Positions 52,601 to 63,549 of a stretch of 64,000 bases of DNA are shown here, in pieces (position 1 is the first letter of the stretch; each line of letters opens with the position of its first letter). Source of the stretch: Nymphaea colorata (lineage: Eukaryota; Streptophyta; Magnoliopsida; Nymphaeales; Nymphaeaceae); NCBI RefSeq assembly GCF_008831285.2, contig NC_045138.2, forward strand, positions 22,851,934-22,915,933, written 5' to 3'. The position numbers and the translations under genes were made by a program. The notes below the pieces were generated by a model. The model ran no database searches and had not been told where the DNA came from. It was given only the letters and a program-made list of their open reading frames with translations.

Positions 52601-54540
52601 AACAACCAAATAAACCACAAGGTCAAGCTGGGTTGTTTGAGAAGCTGTCCCCAAAGCAAATCTGAACTCTAAACTCAAGTTAAGGACAAGATTATTACAG
52701 AAAAGGCACGTTAAGTACGGCAAAATATTCACCAGGAGAACAGAATCAGACTCACTTTACAGGATGAAACCTCTAACTTTTTAAGCTACTGGCATTCTGT
52801 CACAAGCTTTCAGGACGCTCTCTACAAAAAATTGCAGTTCCAAATTATTCCTATCAGGACTATAAAAATGGTCAAATGGTTTACTTCACCCACTAAAGAA
52901 ACCGCCCATCTACCAAGTTGAAGCTGCAGGGGCATGCCCATGAAGCAAGAGTTGAACAGATCATACTCAAGCATTGAACAACATCTGACAAAAAAGGTGT
53001 GTAGCTAGGCCTAAGTCCGCAACAGTCTTTTGATTTGACCAAAAATACGTCAAAAAGAGTGAGGATCACAAGCGATCAATATGCACAAAGCATATTAAAG
53101 ATTTAGATTTTAGAGTGTGAAATACAGGAGAACATGAAGCCTCTTGGACAGAGGCATGAGTGGCTCCAGCCTCCTGTTCCTCATAAATGTTACAGGAGCA
53201 CTTGGTTGTGCCATGCTATTTTATTCTCCATATATTATAATACCCTATCATTTACCAGGTGCTTCTATAAATTCTTAACATAACTTCCCATATCAATTAG
53301 CCGCAGTTCATAAATTTTAGCAAGCAAACACCAAGTATTTCTTGTGTAAACAAACTTTTTCAAGTCTAACTATTCCATTGATAAGTACAGGTGGCCATCA
53401 AAATTTTTCAAAAACTCTAGAAACTGGTGCACCTAAAACAATATTTACCTTACTCAAATGTCACAAACTTCCCTAAAGTTACTTCTAACAGCAACAGTTT
53501 GGTACAAGCACCATAGATCTTGAAAACTGTTAAAATGAGAAAAGACTAATGACTTGAACACAGATGCATGCCCACCTAGCACCGGCTGCAATTAGTTACA
53601 ATAAATTGAAAAAAGCAAAAGATGCGTTAAGGTGGTTCAAAACATTAATCCAAGCCCTACAGGTAACAAAACAGATTAAACCGCAATAGGCAATGGTTAA
53701 ACATATCTTTAAAGCAATCAACTATCATAAACAAGAGGAACCTGAAATTGAATTTACTGTTTGTATGTGATAAAGTTGAAAAGACATAAGTGACATGGGA
53801 TCCTTACCAATGGCATTAAATTAGCCTGTTCCTAGCCACACCAAGGCCAACAAGTGAGTAATGTGCATCAAATGGATATAAGACCCAAAATTTCTTGAAT
53901 TAGCACATGCATCCCTTGCACTGTCTCATGCTGGCAAACACATGCTTTCCCTATCTAAGAATTGCTTGACTGAACCAGTAAAACCAGATGCCCACTTGAT
54001 TGGTATCTAACCAAAATTATTATAAGCCTATCTTAATAGAAAGGTACTTAAAATACAAATAGCTACTTTATTGCCAACATATAGACGAGCACAATCCCTA
54101 ATTCTTACGGTAAAATTGATATTTTCGTATGACCATTCCAAAGTAGAATTTTTAGAGGCGAAGCGCAATGCAAAATCTATTGAAGAACTCGGAAGCAATA
54201 GCTAACAATTCGATATTCAACTGACAGATAACAATCTGCTATCTAATAGACGACCATAAATCCGCAGACGCTTCAGGAAGTTGGAGGTCATCTAATAAAA
54301 CCAAAAATTAGATGCATAAACACCACGAGACATGTTAGAATAACAACCACAGAAGGAACACGAAAGTCATAGGGAACCTTGAACAGTTTCTCTCCAGTGC
54401 TTCTGGAAATCGCTAGACCTCAACATCGAAGAACAACAAGTAAAATAAAATTTTCTGGGTGTTGTTCAGTGTAGGGATAATAAAAAAAGGCTAAATAAAA
54501 ATAATAAATAACAACAACACAAACGAGAAGAATCACCTAA
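49681..54540. other. Long stretch without a confident gene
   Basis: AT-rich, unique-looking DNA. Apart from the duplication at 50,970-51,190 no repeat or transposon hallmark is obvious. Several 60-150-codon minus-strand frames exist (for instance near 50,700-50,946 and 52,166-52,447), but none shows a family motif or an ordered set of splice sites. Introns or a 3' region of the gene at 54,781 could lie here. Confidence 0.35.
50970..51190. repeat. ~108-bp tandem duplication
   Basis: Two direct copies share GATCC(A/T), CCTATTTA(A/G)(A/G)AAC, GATCCA(A/G)C(C/T)AG(A/G)TAATTCAAA and CCCGATCCA. Non-coding; open frames across it show the duplication in their peptides. Confidence 0.7.
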
Positions 54541-54780
54541 ACAGATTAATCATCTTATTCATACAAATGGCACTTATAATACATCAAAAACGGACGTAAG
54601 ATGAAAAGAACGGAAGGGAAACTCAATTTCCCATAGAGACAAGTCTCACTCAAGCTATAAACAACAACAAGGATCAGGACGGATGTTGATTCATCAAAAA
54701 ACCTCTATGTTACGAGCCTTAGGAGAAGAAGAAGAAGGAAGCAACAACGAAGCGACAAAGAGGAGTCGATCGCGAGCATA

Positions 54781-55050
54781 TCAATCGGAGTGCGAGTCCT
54801 CATAGTAGTCGCCGGCATCAGAACCGATGTCGGAATCGTCGGAAGATGAATCGGAGAAGAACTGGGAGTTGGGGTTGCAGAGGATGGACCAGAGGCAAAC
54901 GGCGAGCCTGCGGATCTGCTGCAGGGGAACGCAGCAGAGGAGGTGGAAGACCTGGGCAGTGGGGAGGCGCTCAGGGTTGCAGGAGATATACTGGCAAGCA
55001 TCTGCCGACCACGACGCGACGGAAACGATCAGGAAGCCATTGAACACCAT
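54781..55050 (-). CDS. Small 89-aa protein with hydrophobic core and acidic Ser/Asp tail
   Basis: The minus-strand ATG at 55,048-55,050 opens 89 codons ending in TGA at 54,781-54,783. The product has a hydrophobic start (MVFNGFLIVSVASW), a Cys-containing section (DACQYISCNPERLP), a second hydrophobic segment at about residues 36-58 (VFHLLCCVPLQQIRRLAVCL) that could be membrane-associated, and a tail from about residue 66 made almost only of Ser, Asp, Gly, Tyr and Glu (FFSDSSSDDSDIGSDAG). The frame stays open upstream through (GGN)n Gly codons but has no ATG there, so that part is most likely 5' leader. A (GA)n leader or promoter tract follows at 55,217-55,280. It looks like a genuine gene, of unknown function. 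I cannot name the family with certainty. Confidence 0.65.
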   Translation of the reverse strand: MVFNGFLIVSVASWSADACQYISCNPERLPTAQVFHLLCCVPLQQIRRLAVCLWSILCNPNSQFFSDSSSDDSDIGSDAGDYYEDSHSD

Positions 55051-55290
55051 CTTCCCCCGCCCACCCCCACCCCCACCACCACCACCACCTCCTCCTCCTC
55101 CTCCTCCTTCCTTCGTCCTAAACTCATGAAGGTTCACGGCTGAGAAGGGGCCGATTCCGCAGATCTAGGCTTCAGGACGAGGCATCCTGCGCCAACCTAG
55201 GGCCAATTCGATCAACGGAGAAAGAGACAGAGAGAGCACGCGAGCGAGAGAGAGAGAAAGAAAGGGGGAGGGAGAGGGAAGATGATGACC
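55051..55290 (-). promoter_or_regulatory. Leader and promoter-proximal region of the 89-aa gene
   Basis: Contains a (CCA/CCT)n tract on the plus strand (55,055-55,108), read as GGN repeats in the transcript, and a GA-rich tract with AGAGAGAGAG-like runs (55,217-55,280), which in minus sense is a pyrimidine (CT)n stretch common in plant 5' regions. Start site is inferred only. Confidence 0.4.
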
Positions 55291-55311
55291 TTACTTCCTG
55301 CTACAAGCGAG

Positions 55312-55475
55312 CGTTACGGTTGTATCGGTCTAATGGAATCGGTCTATTCTCTGTTTCGTTGAGCTGTTGAGCGAAGAATGCGACCAAGGGAACCGGATCG
55401 TTACGGTTGTATCGGTCGAGTGGGATCGGTTTATTCTCTGATTCGAGGAGCTGTTGACCACTGCACGCACGTTGA
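55312..55475. repeat. 88-bp tandem duplication upstream of the 89-aa gene
   Basis: GTTACGGTTGTATCGGTC begins at 55,312 and again at 55,400. The two copies share TCGGTCTATTCTCTG or TCGGTTTATTCTCTG and GAGCTGTTGA. Both copies contain palindrome-like CGGTTGTATCGG sequence. Confidence 0.8.
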
Positions 55476-55559
55476 ATACAGGAAACCTCGTGCCATATGA
55501 ACCGGACTCGTATCTGAACCCGAATATTCCGCCGACAGATCCGAGCCCGGGAGTTCAAA

Positions 55560-57011
55560 CATCGAAGTGAACTCGATGTTGTGGAGTCGGAGCCGGACCC
55601 AGATTTATGGATCCATCATGCTGGATTCGGCAGATTACGTCAACCGCTTGCCCTTTCGTGAATTTGGATCATGGTATGACGGGAAAATGTTGACCCGATG
55701 GCAACAGGAAAAGTGTGATCGCCTAAAATCGGTTGACCATGAAAATTGAAAACTCATATATACTTGCTGCACTGTAAAATGAGAAAAATGTCCCGCCTAT
55801 GTCGACAGTATATAGTTTTTGGCGACAATATATAGATTTTATTGGGCTGATTATTTATATATATATATATAGAAACCATTTTAGCATTGTGGGGTTGTTG
55901 ATTAGGTTGATGTACCCTTCCAACCACAGGCAATGTTTGATTGAGATATGAGTTGCCATCTTCCAACCAAAGTTCCACCTAACCAATCAATGGGGAGAAA
56001 ATCCAAAGGCACTCAACCTGAACTCGTATATATGATATCCCAGCCTATCCGATCTCGTGTAAAGTGGTTGGCCTCAAATGTCATTTATGAGTTATATGGG
56101 AGACGACGTTTATAAGTACTTTTCTCAAACTCTGTTTGGGAGGTCTATCGGCTTAATCTAAATTTTAGTTTGATTAGAAGCTTTCACTTTTTTTAAAATG
56201 TTTATTTAGAGGAAACCACCTTGAGCATAAAAATCCGTAAGGTCATACGTCCTTTTCCATTTTCTCTTTAAGATTTTAGCTTGTTTTGAAGTATAAGAAG
56301 ACATGCGGCACATCTTTTAACTCGGGTATTGCACTTGCCACCACTTACAGTAAAAAGGTAACAAACTAAAATGTGACAATCACCATAGGATAGAATTTGC
56401 AACTAGGACCCCCTTGACTGTGAGCTGTCTTACTGCTCGATTGCGCTATGCCCCTTGAAGCAAAAGCTTTCACCTTTAATGGTTTTTCAGAAAACCATGG
56501 ATTTGCAACCAGGTGCTGACCCAGGAAAAAGATGTTCTTTTTTGCTAGGCATTGCTAATATACACAAATACTCATGTTTCTAGGAGAAGCATTTACTTTG
56601 GATATGCCCATTATTGGATCCTAAATGGTGAGAATGATAATAGAACTGGAGCAAGCTTTACTTAAATATGCCTTGGCTCAAGCTTTTCTCGAATTTGAGT
56701 CGAGCTGAATCGGAAAAAAGGGAAAAAAAAAACCTTTTTGTAGTACTGATATGCAAAATAAGGACCATGTGAAGAAGGGGCATTAATTTGAAATTGCAGT
56801 GGAAGAGAAAGGCACCATTGTAGTGATCCCTGTACCAAAACCTTGACCTGTGAAATGCATGTGTGTGTATAGAAAAATCCTGCGACTTCTCAAAGCACAT
56901 CCCGTAATATGTTTAATCATGAACACACCCCTCCTCTCAAATACATTGCATTGGGTGGCCGTGATTAGTTGAAAGATTCGATGGATGAAGGATTTTACCT
57001 TCTTTATCTAC

Positions 57012-57057
<46 letters not shown>

Positions 57058-57185
57058 TTAACAAGCTTGATCTACCTTAAATAAGTTCCCATAGAGTAAC
57101 TCAAACTTGGCTTGTTAATTACTCAAGATCATGACGAGCTTTAAACGGGCAAACCCCAGTTCCAGTTCAAATTGTTCAATCCATT
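55560..57185. other. Intergenic DNA, no gene recognised
   Basis: AT-rich DNA with (TA)n at 55,853-55,871 and 57,015-57,048. No domain or splice-ordered exons seen. Confidence 0.4.
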
Positions 57186-57189
57186 ACCC

Positions 57190-57390
57190 ACTCCTAATAG
57201 TGGGAAGCAGTAGCAGAGCAAATTGTTGGCTAGGGTGAGCCACTGCCCGCCCATGCCAGTCCATCAAAAAATTCATTATATTGTGTTAATTTCACATTGT
57301 TATGATTCCAAAATTTTATGCAATACCCACACCAAAGTTGTGCCACCAATAGTGCTCCATGGATGAAAAATCTTGACTCCTCCAATTGTG
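57190..57390 (-). repeat. MITE-like dispersed repeat, copy 5 (inverted)
   Basis: On the minus strand this matches copy 3 (3,957-4,130) along most of its length, including AAGATTTTTCATC, GGTGTGGGTATTGCATA, AACAATGTGAAATTAACACA and GGCGGGCAGTGGCTCA. The terminus reads CAGTAGCAGAGCA on the plus strand, a variant of the family end. Confidence 0.55.
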
Positions 57391-57942
57391 GGAAGCAGTT
57401 AGGGCAGTGGAATGCATACAATAACCCACCTCCAAATCATTTCTTTCGACCAACTATGGCCAGATAGATCCACTTTGATTTTGCAATTCACTCGAACTAC
57501 CTTTGTGCCAAATATGAACCAACACAACCCTGGACATGGGCCTGAGGTTCAAAAATGTGATTTGTTGGTGCAAAAGATCAAATAGATATCAACAAAATAA
57601 ACGTGTCAACCGGGATATAGAGCAGACTTGACGAATAACGCTTCAATAAATGGATACATCCCTTTCAATAACTAGGTTATTCATTGTTTCTCTGGAAGAG
57701 GTCTGCCACAACAAAATCAGGCTCACATGCTTCTAAAGAAAAAGAACAGTTCAAAGAACATGATAATCATTGTATATACGAACAATTTGGGATACATTAT
57801 TGCAAGCAAATGCTTAAGAAACTAGAACATTGAAAACAATGTTCTGTGTCTGCTATCCATTTAGCACAGGGATCTCAAGAAGAAGGTTTCATTTGATGCT
57901 CCTTTTGTTGGATCGGTTACACTCATGAGTCCTAAATGATGA

Positions 57943-58268
57943 TCAAGGGATGGTTCGTTGGTACAAAGGCAGAGCTCCCAATGCGTCACGCTCTGCTCTC
58001 TCTTTTTTGACCTTCAAAACAATACAATGAAGACCATAAGTTTTGGTTGGTTACCGACTGAACTGGAACAACATAATGACACATTCAAAAGTTCAGAACA
58101 CCATCAATTTTTTGAGTAAATGTATCCACGCTATAAAACCAAAACTCTGACAGCTGCATCGAGGAAAGCAAAGTTCTCCGGGCCCAATAAAGTAAAATGT
58201 GATATTAGACGAGTACTTACAAGAGCCAGCATCTCCTGCAGGTAGCCCCTAAAGGGTGTTTGCAAAGC
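57943..58268 (-). CDS. Last two coding exons of an unidentified gene
   Basis: The exon at 58,268-58,221 (48 nt, phase 0, 16 residues, ALQTPFRGYLQEMLAL) is bounded by TGTAG upstream and GTAAGTAC downstream. The exon at 58,011-57,943 (69 nt) continues in frame after TTTTGAAG with VKKERAERDALGALPLYQRT and two more residues, then TGA. Clean splice sites on both sides, phase agreement and a charged helical C-terminus make this a credible gene end, although I do not know the family. Upstream exons were not found with confidence. A consensus donor (TTGGTAAGTC, 5' splice site at ~59,634) follows a (GA)n tract on the minus strand and might be a 5' leader exon. The rest of the gene may lie within 58.3-59.6 kb or beyond the retrotransposon at 59,895. 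Confidence 0.5.
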
Positions 58269-59640
58269 CTACATGAAAGAACGAAACTTGAGACTACCAA
58301 AAGAAAGAAGCTTATGGATAGGGTCGAGTAATAAATCACTTATCAAAGCTGTCTAAAAAGCATAAGCAAACAAGAACAAATGAGTAATAGCCATAGCAAT
58401 GTGCATAACTGTGGATGCAAGTGTGTGTGGGACAGCCTTCTCAAAGAATAGAGCATGGGTGAGAGGTTGAGAGTGACGCCACATTGATCCCCAAAAGCAC
58501 CTACACTCATGTTGTGGAAACCATAGGGACGAGCTGTATTATTATAATCATACATTAAAAATATCTTCAGGCTTCAGCATGATTTATTTGATAGAAATTG
58601 ATATTTCAGATCATCATGTCATTTGGACAAAAAGTAGGAATTCTACTAAAAAATGCTTGTGGATCACATGTATAAGATTGGAGGGACAAAGACAGTATCA
58701 GTTGTGAAAATTTGTACCTTTTGTGAAGTGCACCTTGTAATTACTAACACAAAAACAGACACATGCACATATATATACCATGCCCCTAAGTTCTATAATT
58801 TGCCCGCCATTGGCCATGTATTTGGATGCAAAAAAGAAAAGGTCATGTTCTTTACTGAATATGAACATGAATAAACTGGAATTGAAAACATTAATATCAA
58901 CATTACAGTTGAATAGGTCCAAACTCCAAACAAGCACTTTACAACAACAAAACTGTCAAATAAAATAACAGCCAAGAAGAAAGAACAATACCATTGAAGC
59001 CTTCAACATCCAAATAAAAAATAAAAATCAGAACTTAGAAATGGTAATATTACGAATCTTGTTTATGAAATAGTAAATGAATCTATGCATGGGTGACTTG
59101 ACAGACATCACAGAACCCAACTTGACTAGCCAGTAGGTGCAACCGTGCAACAAGGAGAGGAGCTAGCAATCATACCATTACCACCACACCATGGTAGAAC
59201 ATGTTATCTTCACTTTTGCGACAACATGCACAACAGATAATACTCTAACTTCATCCTTTCAGAAAGTTGAATCCAATATACATTTCAATGTCCACAAAAG
59301 CTCACCCTCCAAATGAAGGATTAAAAATAATAAAGAGATCCTCCCTTATTGTACATTGTTCTGCTTTTACATTTTACAGGGATGCAGGTACATGTGCTGA
59401 AACGAGCATGAAGCAAGTTCAAGAAACTTGGTCTGGGGGCACATATCTCTCTATCCCCTCGAAAATTATGCCTCCTATGCATGTCGCTCAATGTATTATG
59501 TGGTTCTTAATAAATTTGACTGTATAAATCTTAACTTCTCTGAAAGAGTGGGACTTCCATAGCACACCGAAGTAAATGAGAATGAAAAGATAATTGATTT
59601 TCTGAAAAGAGATCATGAGATGACTTACCAATTAAGCAAA
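58269..59640. other. Probable intron and upstream DNA, exons unresolved
   Basis: If the exons at 57,943-58,268 belong to a gene starting near 59.7 kb, this stretch is intronic and should contain the missing exons. I see short frames but none with matching phases and splice sites that I trust. Confidence 0.3.
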
Positions 59641-59646
59641 GTGTAT

Positions 59647-59699
<53 letters not shown>
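59647..59699. repeat. (CT)n microsatellite
   Basis: Pure CT repeat of about 53 bases, read as (GA)n on the minus strand just upstream of a consensus GTAAGT donor. Confidence 0.95.
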
Positions 59700-59702
<3 letters not shown>

Positions 59703-60889
59703 CACACCAAAAGCTATTTATGTTTAGAAGATCAAAAAAGGTACAACCTACAAGAAAAAATCAAATGGTATCAAAAGCAAAAAATGCATAGACAAGCACC
59801 CAACATGGCTTTACCGTGCCCAAACAGTCTCATGTCTGCATCCATGTTCTGTCATGCTGACACAGGTGCAGATGACTAGGCATGCTTGTGTAACTGATAC
59901 GTGCCTGTCTAGGAGTCCGTCGAGACAGGACGTGGGCGAGGCCACTGCTACTGCCGTTGAGCCCGTCGGGGGCGAAGGAGGCAACAAAGTGCCGTCCAGG
60001 ACCGGCCAGACCTGCACCGAGGGCCGCCGATGTTGGCCTCCTAGTGCCGAAGGTAGTGCCGATAGACGCGGGACAGCTAGCGTCTTCGGGGCTACGACCA
60101 GGGCAGACACCGTTCACACCCGTCGGGCAGGGGAAGAGCCGACGACCGACCCGCGATTAGAATTTTATATGGCTAACTCTTTGTGTGACAGGGATAAAGA
60201 CGCACCCGAACCTAGCGGGACCAAGGAGCTAGCCGACACGCGGCGCGATGGACGGATGCTGAAGGAGGACGGCTCAGACGCGGACATGCTCGTGATGAAG
60301 ACCACCCTTCCTGAGTCAGGGTGAAGTGGGTTCACACCCAGCTCGAGCGTCTCGACCGACCCCGCCCTTGGAACGGGCGTTGATGGACTTGGGTGACCGT
60401 GCGAAACGGTTCCCCTTTCATGTTGTACATATTTTTACTTATTTTTACTTTAATCTTTTATTGTTGTAACCTATTGAACTGTGAATCGGTTCGGCCAGTT
60501 GGAACCGGTTCGACTGAGCAAACCGGCTCACTCATGCGTTAAAACGCATGAACCTCATTGTACAGGATATACATGTTTTATGAAGAACCTGGTTTCTCTC
60601 TCCTCTCTCGCGATTTTCTCTCTCCTCCCACCCGAGGGCTCACGCTCGCCATGGCGAGGGTTGTCTCCCCCGCTTCTCTCTCTCGCGTCCCTACCTCCTG
60701 ACGCCTCTTCCTCTCCTCGATCCTCAGCTTCTTCTATCTTTCCCACGCATCCCTTATCTCCGATGCTTTCTTCTGATTTCCCCCGTGAGGTCCAAGCTTC
60801 TCCTGTCGCCCTCCACTGCAGCTAAATGCTGCTGCTTCACCCGCAGCCTCCACCGCATCACCTCCTCCTAACCAGCCTGCAGATCTGCT

Positions 60890-61520
60890 CAGCGTCACCA
60901 AGGGACAACACCGTGGCTTCTGCCCCTCTTGGCGACGCCGTGGATCATCCCTGAGAAGGATCTGACTGCCCTCAGCTGCCAACGAAACCCCAATGAAGTC
61001 AGACGCACGCGGGCTGCTGTCCGCCCCTGTTCCTGCCTCATCTTCCTATCCAGCCTGCTGAATCCCTTCCATCTGAACCAGGGAGCATCGCCGTTGGCTT
61101 CTGCTCCTCTGGGCGACGCTATGGCTCACCTCTGAGCAAGACCCGACAGCTCAAAGAGGCTGAAAACCCCACCCGACGGATTTCTGATCTCTCAGGTTGC
61201 TGTCCGCCTCTTTCAACGCCTCCTCCACCCGAACAGGCAGCTGATGCTCTTCCATCTGAACCAAAGGACCTCGCCATTGCCTTCCTCACCTCTGGGCGAT
61301 GCCGTGGGACCTCACTGAAGAAGACCCGACAGCTCCAAGCGATTGACAACCCACCTGCCGGAATTCTGAGATCACTGAGCTGCTGTCCGCCGCTGTCCCT
61401 GCCTCCTCCACCCGAGCAGCAGCCGAAGCGTTTCCAGCTTAGCTAAGGGAACCTGCCGTTGATCTTCTCCAGCCCTGGGCGACATCAGAGATCATTTCTG
61501 AGGAGGATTCGATCATCCAC
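60890..61520. repeat. ~182-bp tandem repeat, four copies, in the LTR
   Basis: The motif TCTGGGCGA(C/T)GC or its variants (CTTGGCGACGCC, CTGGGCGACAT) recurs at about 60,928, 61,112, 61,293 and 61,474, each followed by CTGAG or CTGAAG, then GAC(C/T)CGACAGCTC or variants. Spacing is about 181-185 bp. Confidence 0.75.
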
Positions 61521-61789
61521 CGCTGCCAAGGGACCCTCCGACGGAAACCAGACCTCGCTGGTGGCTCTCCCTGTGAACTCCGCCTGCTTCCCAGCCGGTT
61601 CCCCTGTTTACGATAGCCATTTGGGGGAAAACCCCAAATCGGGTGAAGGATCGACTCCTTCCTCATTCTCTGTTGCTTGATCCTCGTTTCTGCCTGTGGA
61701 CTGCACGAACAGAAGGCTGGAAATGGGTTGCTGGGTTGAGCAGTGAGCTCTGTTTCACGCTGCAGACCAGACCCCAACCTGGTTAACGA

Positions 61790-62530
61790 ATTGGCCATGG
61801 GGTGGTCAGATGCCCCCCATACTCTGGGCGTCCCAACGTAAGGGTCATGGCCTCCTGCCCACCAAGTTTCAGCCTCATCCGCCACCGGATTGAGCTGCTG
61901 TGAATTTCTGAAGGTCGCTCCCCTGTTCTGCCGTTTCTCCCCTGTTTCGGGTATCAGTCCAGCAGCTTGAGGAAGCAACGACTGGACCTTAGGGTGGGCT
62001 TTTGCCCCCCATATTTTGGGCGTCTACAGATAGGTATCTCAGGCAGCTGCACACCAAATTTCAGCTCAATCCGAGCTTCGAGCCATTTTTGGTGAATTTT
62101 GCAAGGTTGAGCTCCCCTGTCCTGCGCCTGAAGTTGAACTGAGCCTCTGCCGCCTGTAACAGTTCTGAACTTAAATCCTTCAACGACCCTGCCTTGGGGT
62201 GGGCATTTGCCCCCCAAACTTGGGGCGTCCCTTGGTATCTATCCTGGCGACCTTCCTACCAAGTTTCACCCCCATCCGACGTCGGGATGAATTTCTGGGA
62301 TTTTTCGAAGGTCTGCTGCCCTGTTCAATGACAGAGGGTCTTCCAGCAGCCTGTCGCCTGTGACAGTCCAGGGGCTTCTCCAGGGGCTTGAACTCGCATG
62401 CTGGGTTCTTTCCAGCTCCACCTTGGCCCATCCTCGGATAACTATCCGGCAGAGCTGCTGTCCAAAACTCGGCTCAATCGGACAGTTCTATGATTTATGG
62501 TGTCCTTCGGAAGCGGCTAGACCCCTGTCT
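61790..62530. repeat. ~200-bp tandem repeat, three to four copies, in the LTR
   Basis: GGGTGGGC(T/A)TTTGCCCCCCA and its variant recur at about 61,800, 61,992 and 62,197, followed by TGGGCGTC, CCAA(G/A)TTTCA and TCCG. A weaker fourth copy begins near 62,415. Confidence 0.75.
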
Positions 62531-62591
62531 ACGCCTTTGAACCTGAGCACACCAGTCTCGACCGTGGGAAGCTGGAGCACTTGCTGCCCTG

Positions 62592-63000
62592 CAGCGCGCC
62601 TGCGCCGGCGTTAAACGGCGCTTGCCTCACCCCACTGACGTCTGCTCCCGGGGTTTATCTTCGCACACGGTGACGCTTCTCTACTCCTTGGGACTGTTCT
62701 TGCTTGTTTGATTACGCATTGACTGCTTGGCTTTCTATTGTGAGGGCTGCTCGACGAGCCGCTAGGTACCAGCCGTGAGGAGCTAGGAGCAAAGGCTGCT
62801 TGGCAGCGCGCATGCACCGGCGTTAATCGGTGCCTGCCTCACCCCTTACGTTCGCTCCTGGGGTCCCTATTGCCGTCTGGTGAAGCTCCTCTACTCTCGC
62901 CTCCTTTATTCCTGTAAATTGTGTTCTTGGTAATTGCCCTGCTGCTTGTGTTTGAGGGCGTTTCCAAGGAGCGACAGGGGGCGTGAAGGAAGCTGGTAAC
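62592..63000. repeat. ~212-bp tandem repeat, two copies, in the LTR
   Basis: CAGCGCGCCTGCGCCGGCGTTAA at about 62,592 reappears as CAGCGCGCATGCACCGGCGTTAA-like sequence at 62,804, followed in both by TGCCTCACCCC, GCTCC(C/T)GGGG and TCTACTC. Near-palindromic GCCGGCG or CACCGGCG sits at the start of each copy. Confidence 0.8.
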
Positions 63001-63476
63001 CGCCTGATTCGCCGTCCGTTGCTGGATACCGAGGGCCTTGGTCTTCTGCCCTTGGTCGTGCCGCTGGGCTAGCCCCAGCGAGGTTTGCCTCACTCTCCCC
63101 CTGTAGAACGGGGTGGGTTTACTCGCTTTCAGCCTTAACTGTGATCCAACCTATGGGCTGGGGAATGGTTTGTACGCATAGGCATGAATGAATGGTTTGT
63201 TGAGTGAGGCTGAGGGCATTCTTGTACGCAACGGTTGTAAGGCCTTGAACCCATCTGTGTAGTAGGTTCAGACCTAGAATAGGCGGGAAAAGCCCTCCTT
63301 GTACCCTTACCCTGGGGGATTCACTGGGTTTGTCCCCAGTGGGGTAGAAACTGAATTGTAATCTTGGTATCTCCGGATCCGAAAGCATTCCCGAAGAGAT
63401 CTTGGGAGGTCAGGACGGCAGCGCAGTCTGGGTTTTCTGGACAGCTACAGTGCCCGCAGCTTGCGTCCTACCAGTA

Positions 63477-63487
63477 GGTATCAGAGC
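63477..63487 (+). promoter_or_regulatory. tRNA-Met primer-binding site
   Basis: GGTATCAGAGC, three bases after the LTR end, is complementary to the 3' end of initiator tRNA-Met. It is the starting point for first-strand cDNA synthesis in the element's RNA. Confidence 0.85.
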
Positions 63488-63549
63488 TGTCTTCAGGAAT
63501 CAGTTTTCGGTTTTCTTTTCAGAAGATTACGCAATTGTGTTTAGCAGCT

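Larger units (their letters stand above)
59895..63473 (+). repeat. 5' LTR, 3,579 bp, with three internal tandem repeat arrays
   Basis: Starts TGATACGTGCC and ends GCGTCCTACCA, the same termini as the solo LTR at 46,026-48,808. The would-be left target duplication is GTAAC (59,890-59,894). It cannot be confirmed without the other end. Open frames of 80-180 codons lie inside but overlap one another on both strands and follow repeat periodicity, so they are not called as genes. Confidence 0.8.

Noticed and set aside
54781-55137. 118-codon reading with a poly-glycine N-terminus
   Set aside because: The codon at 55,135-55,137 is GTG, not ATG. The first ATG in frame is at 55,048-55,050, so the Gly run is more likely leader.
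59854-60324. 156-codon plus-strand open frame
   Set aside because: It starts in flanking DNA and runs into the LTR start, so it crosses an insertion boundary. GC-rich composition explains its length.
61439-61978. 179-codon minus-strand open frame, the longest in the window
   Set aside because: It lies inside the tandem repeats of a GC-rich LTR, overlaps frames on the other strand and shows no domain.
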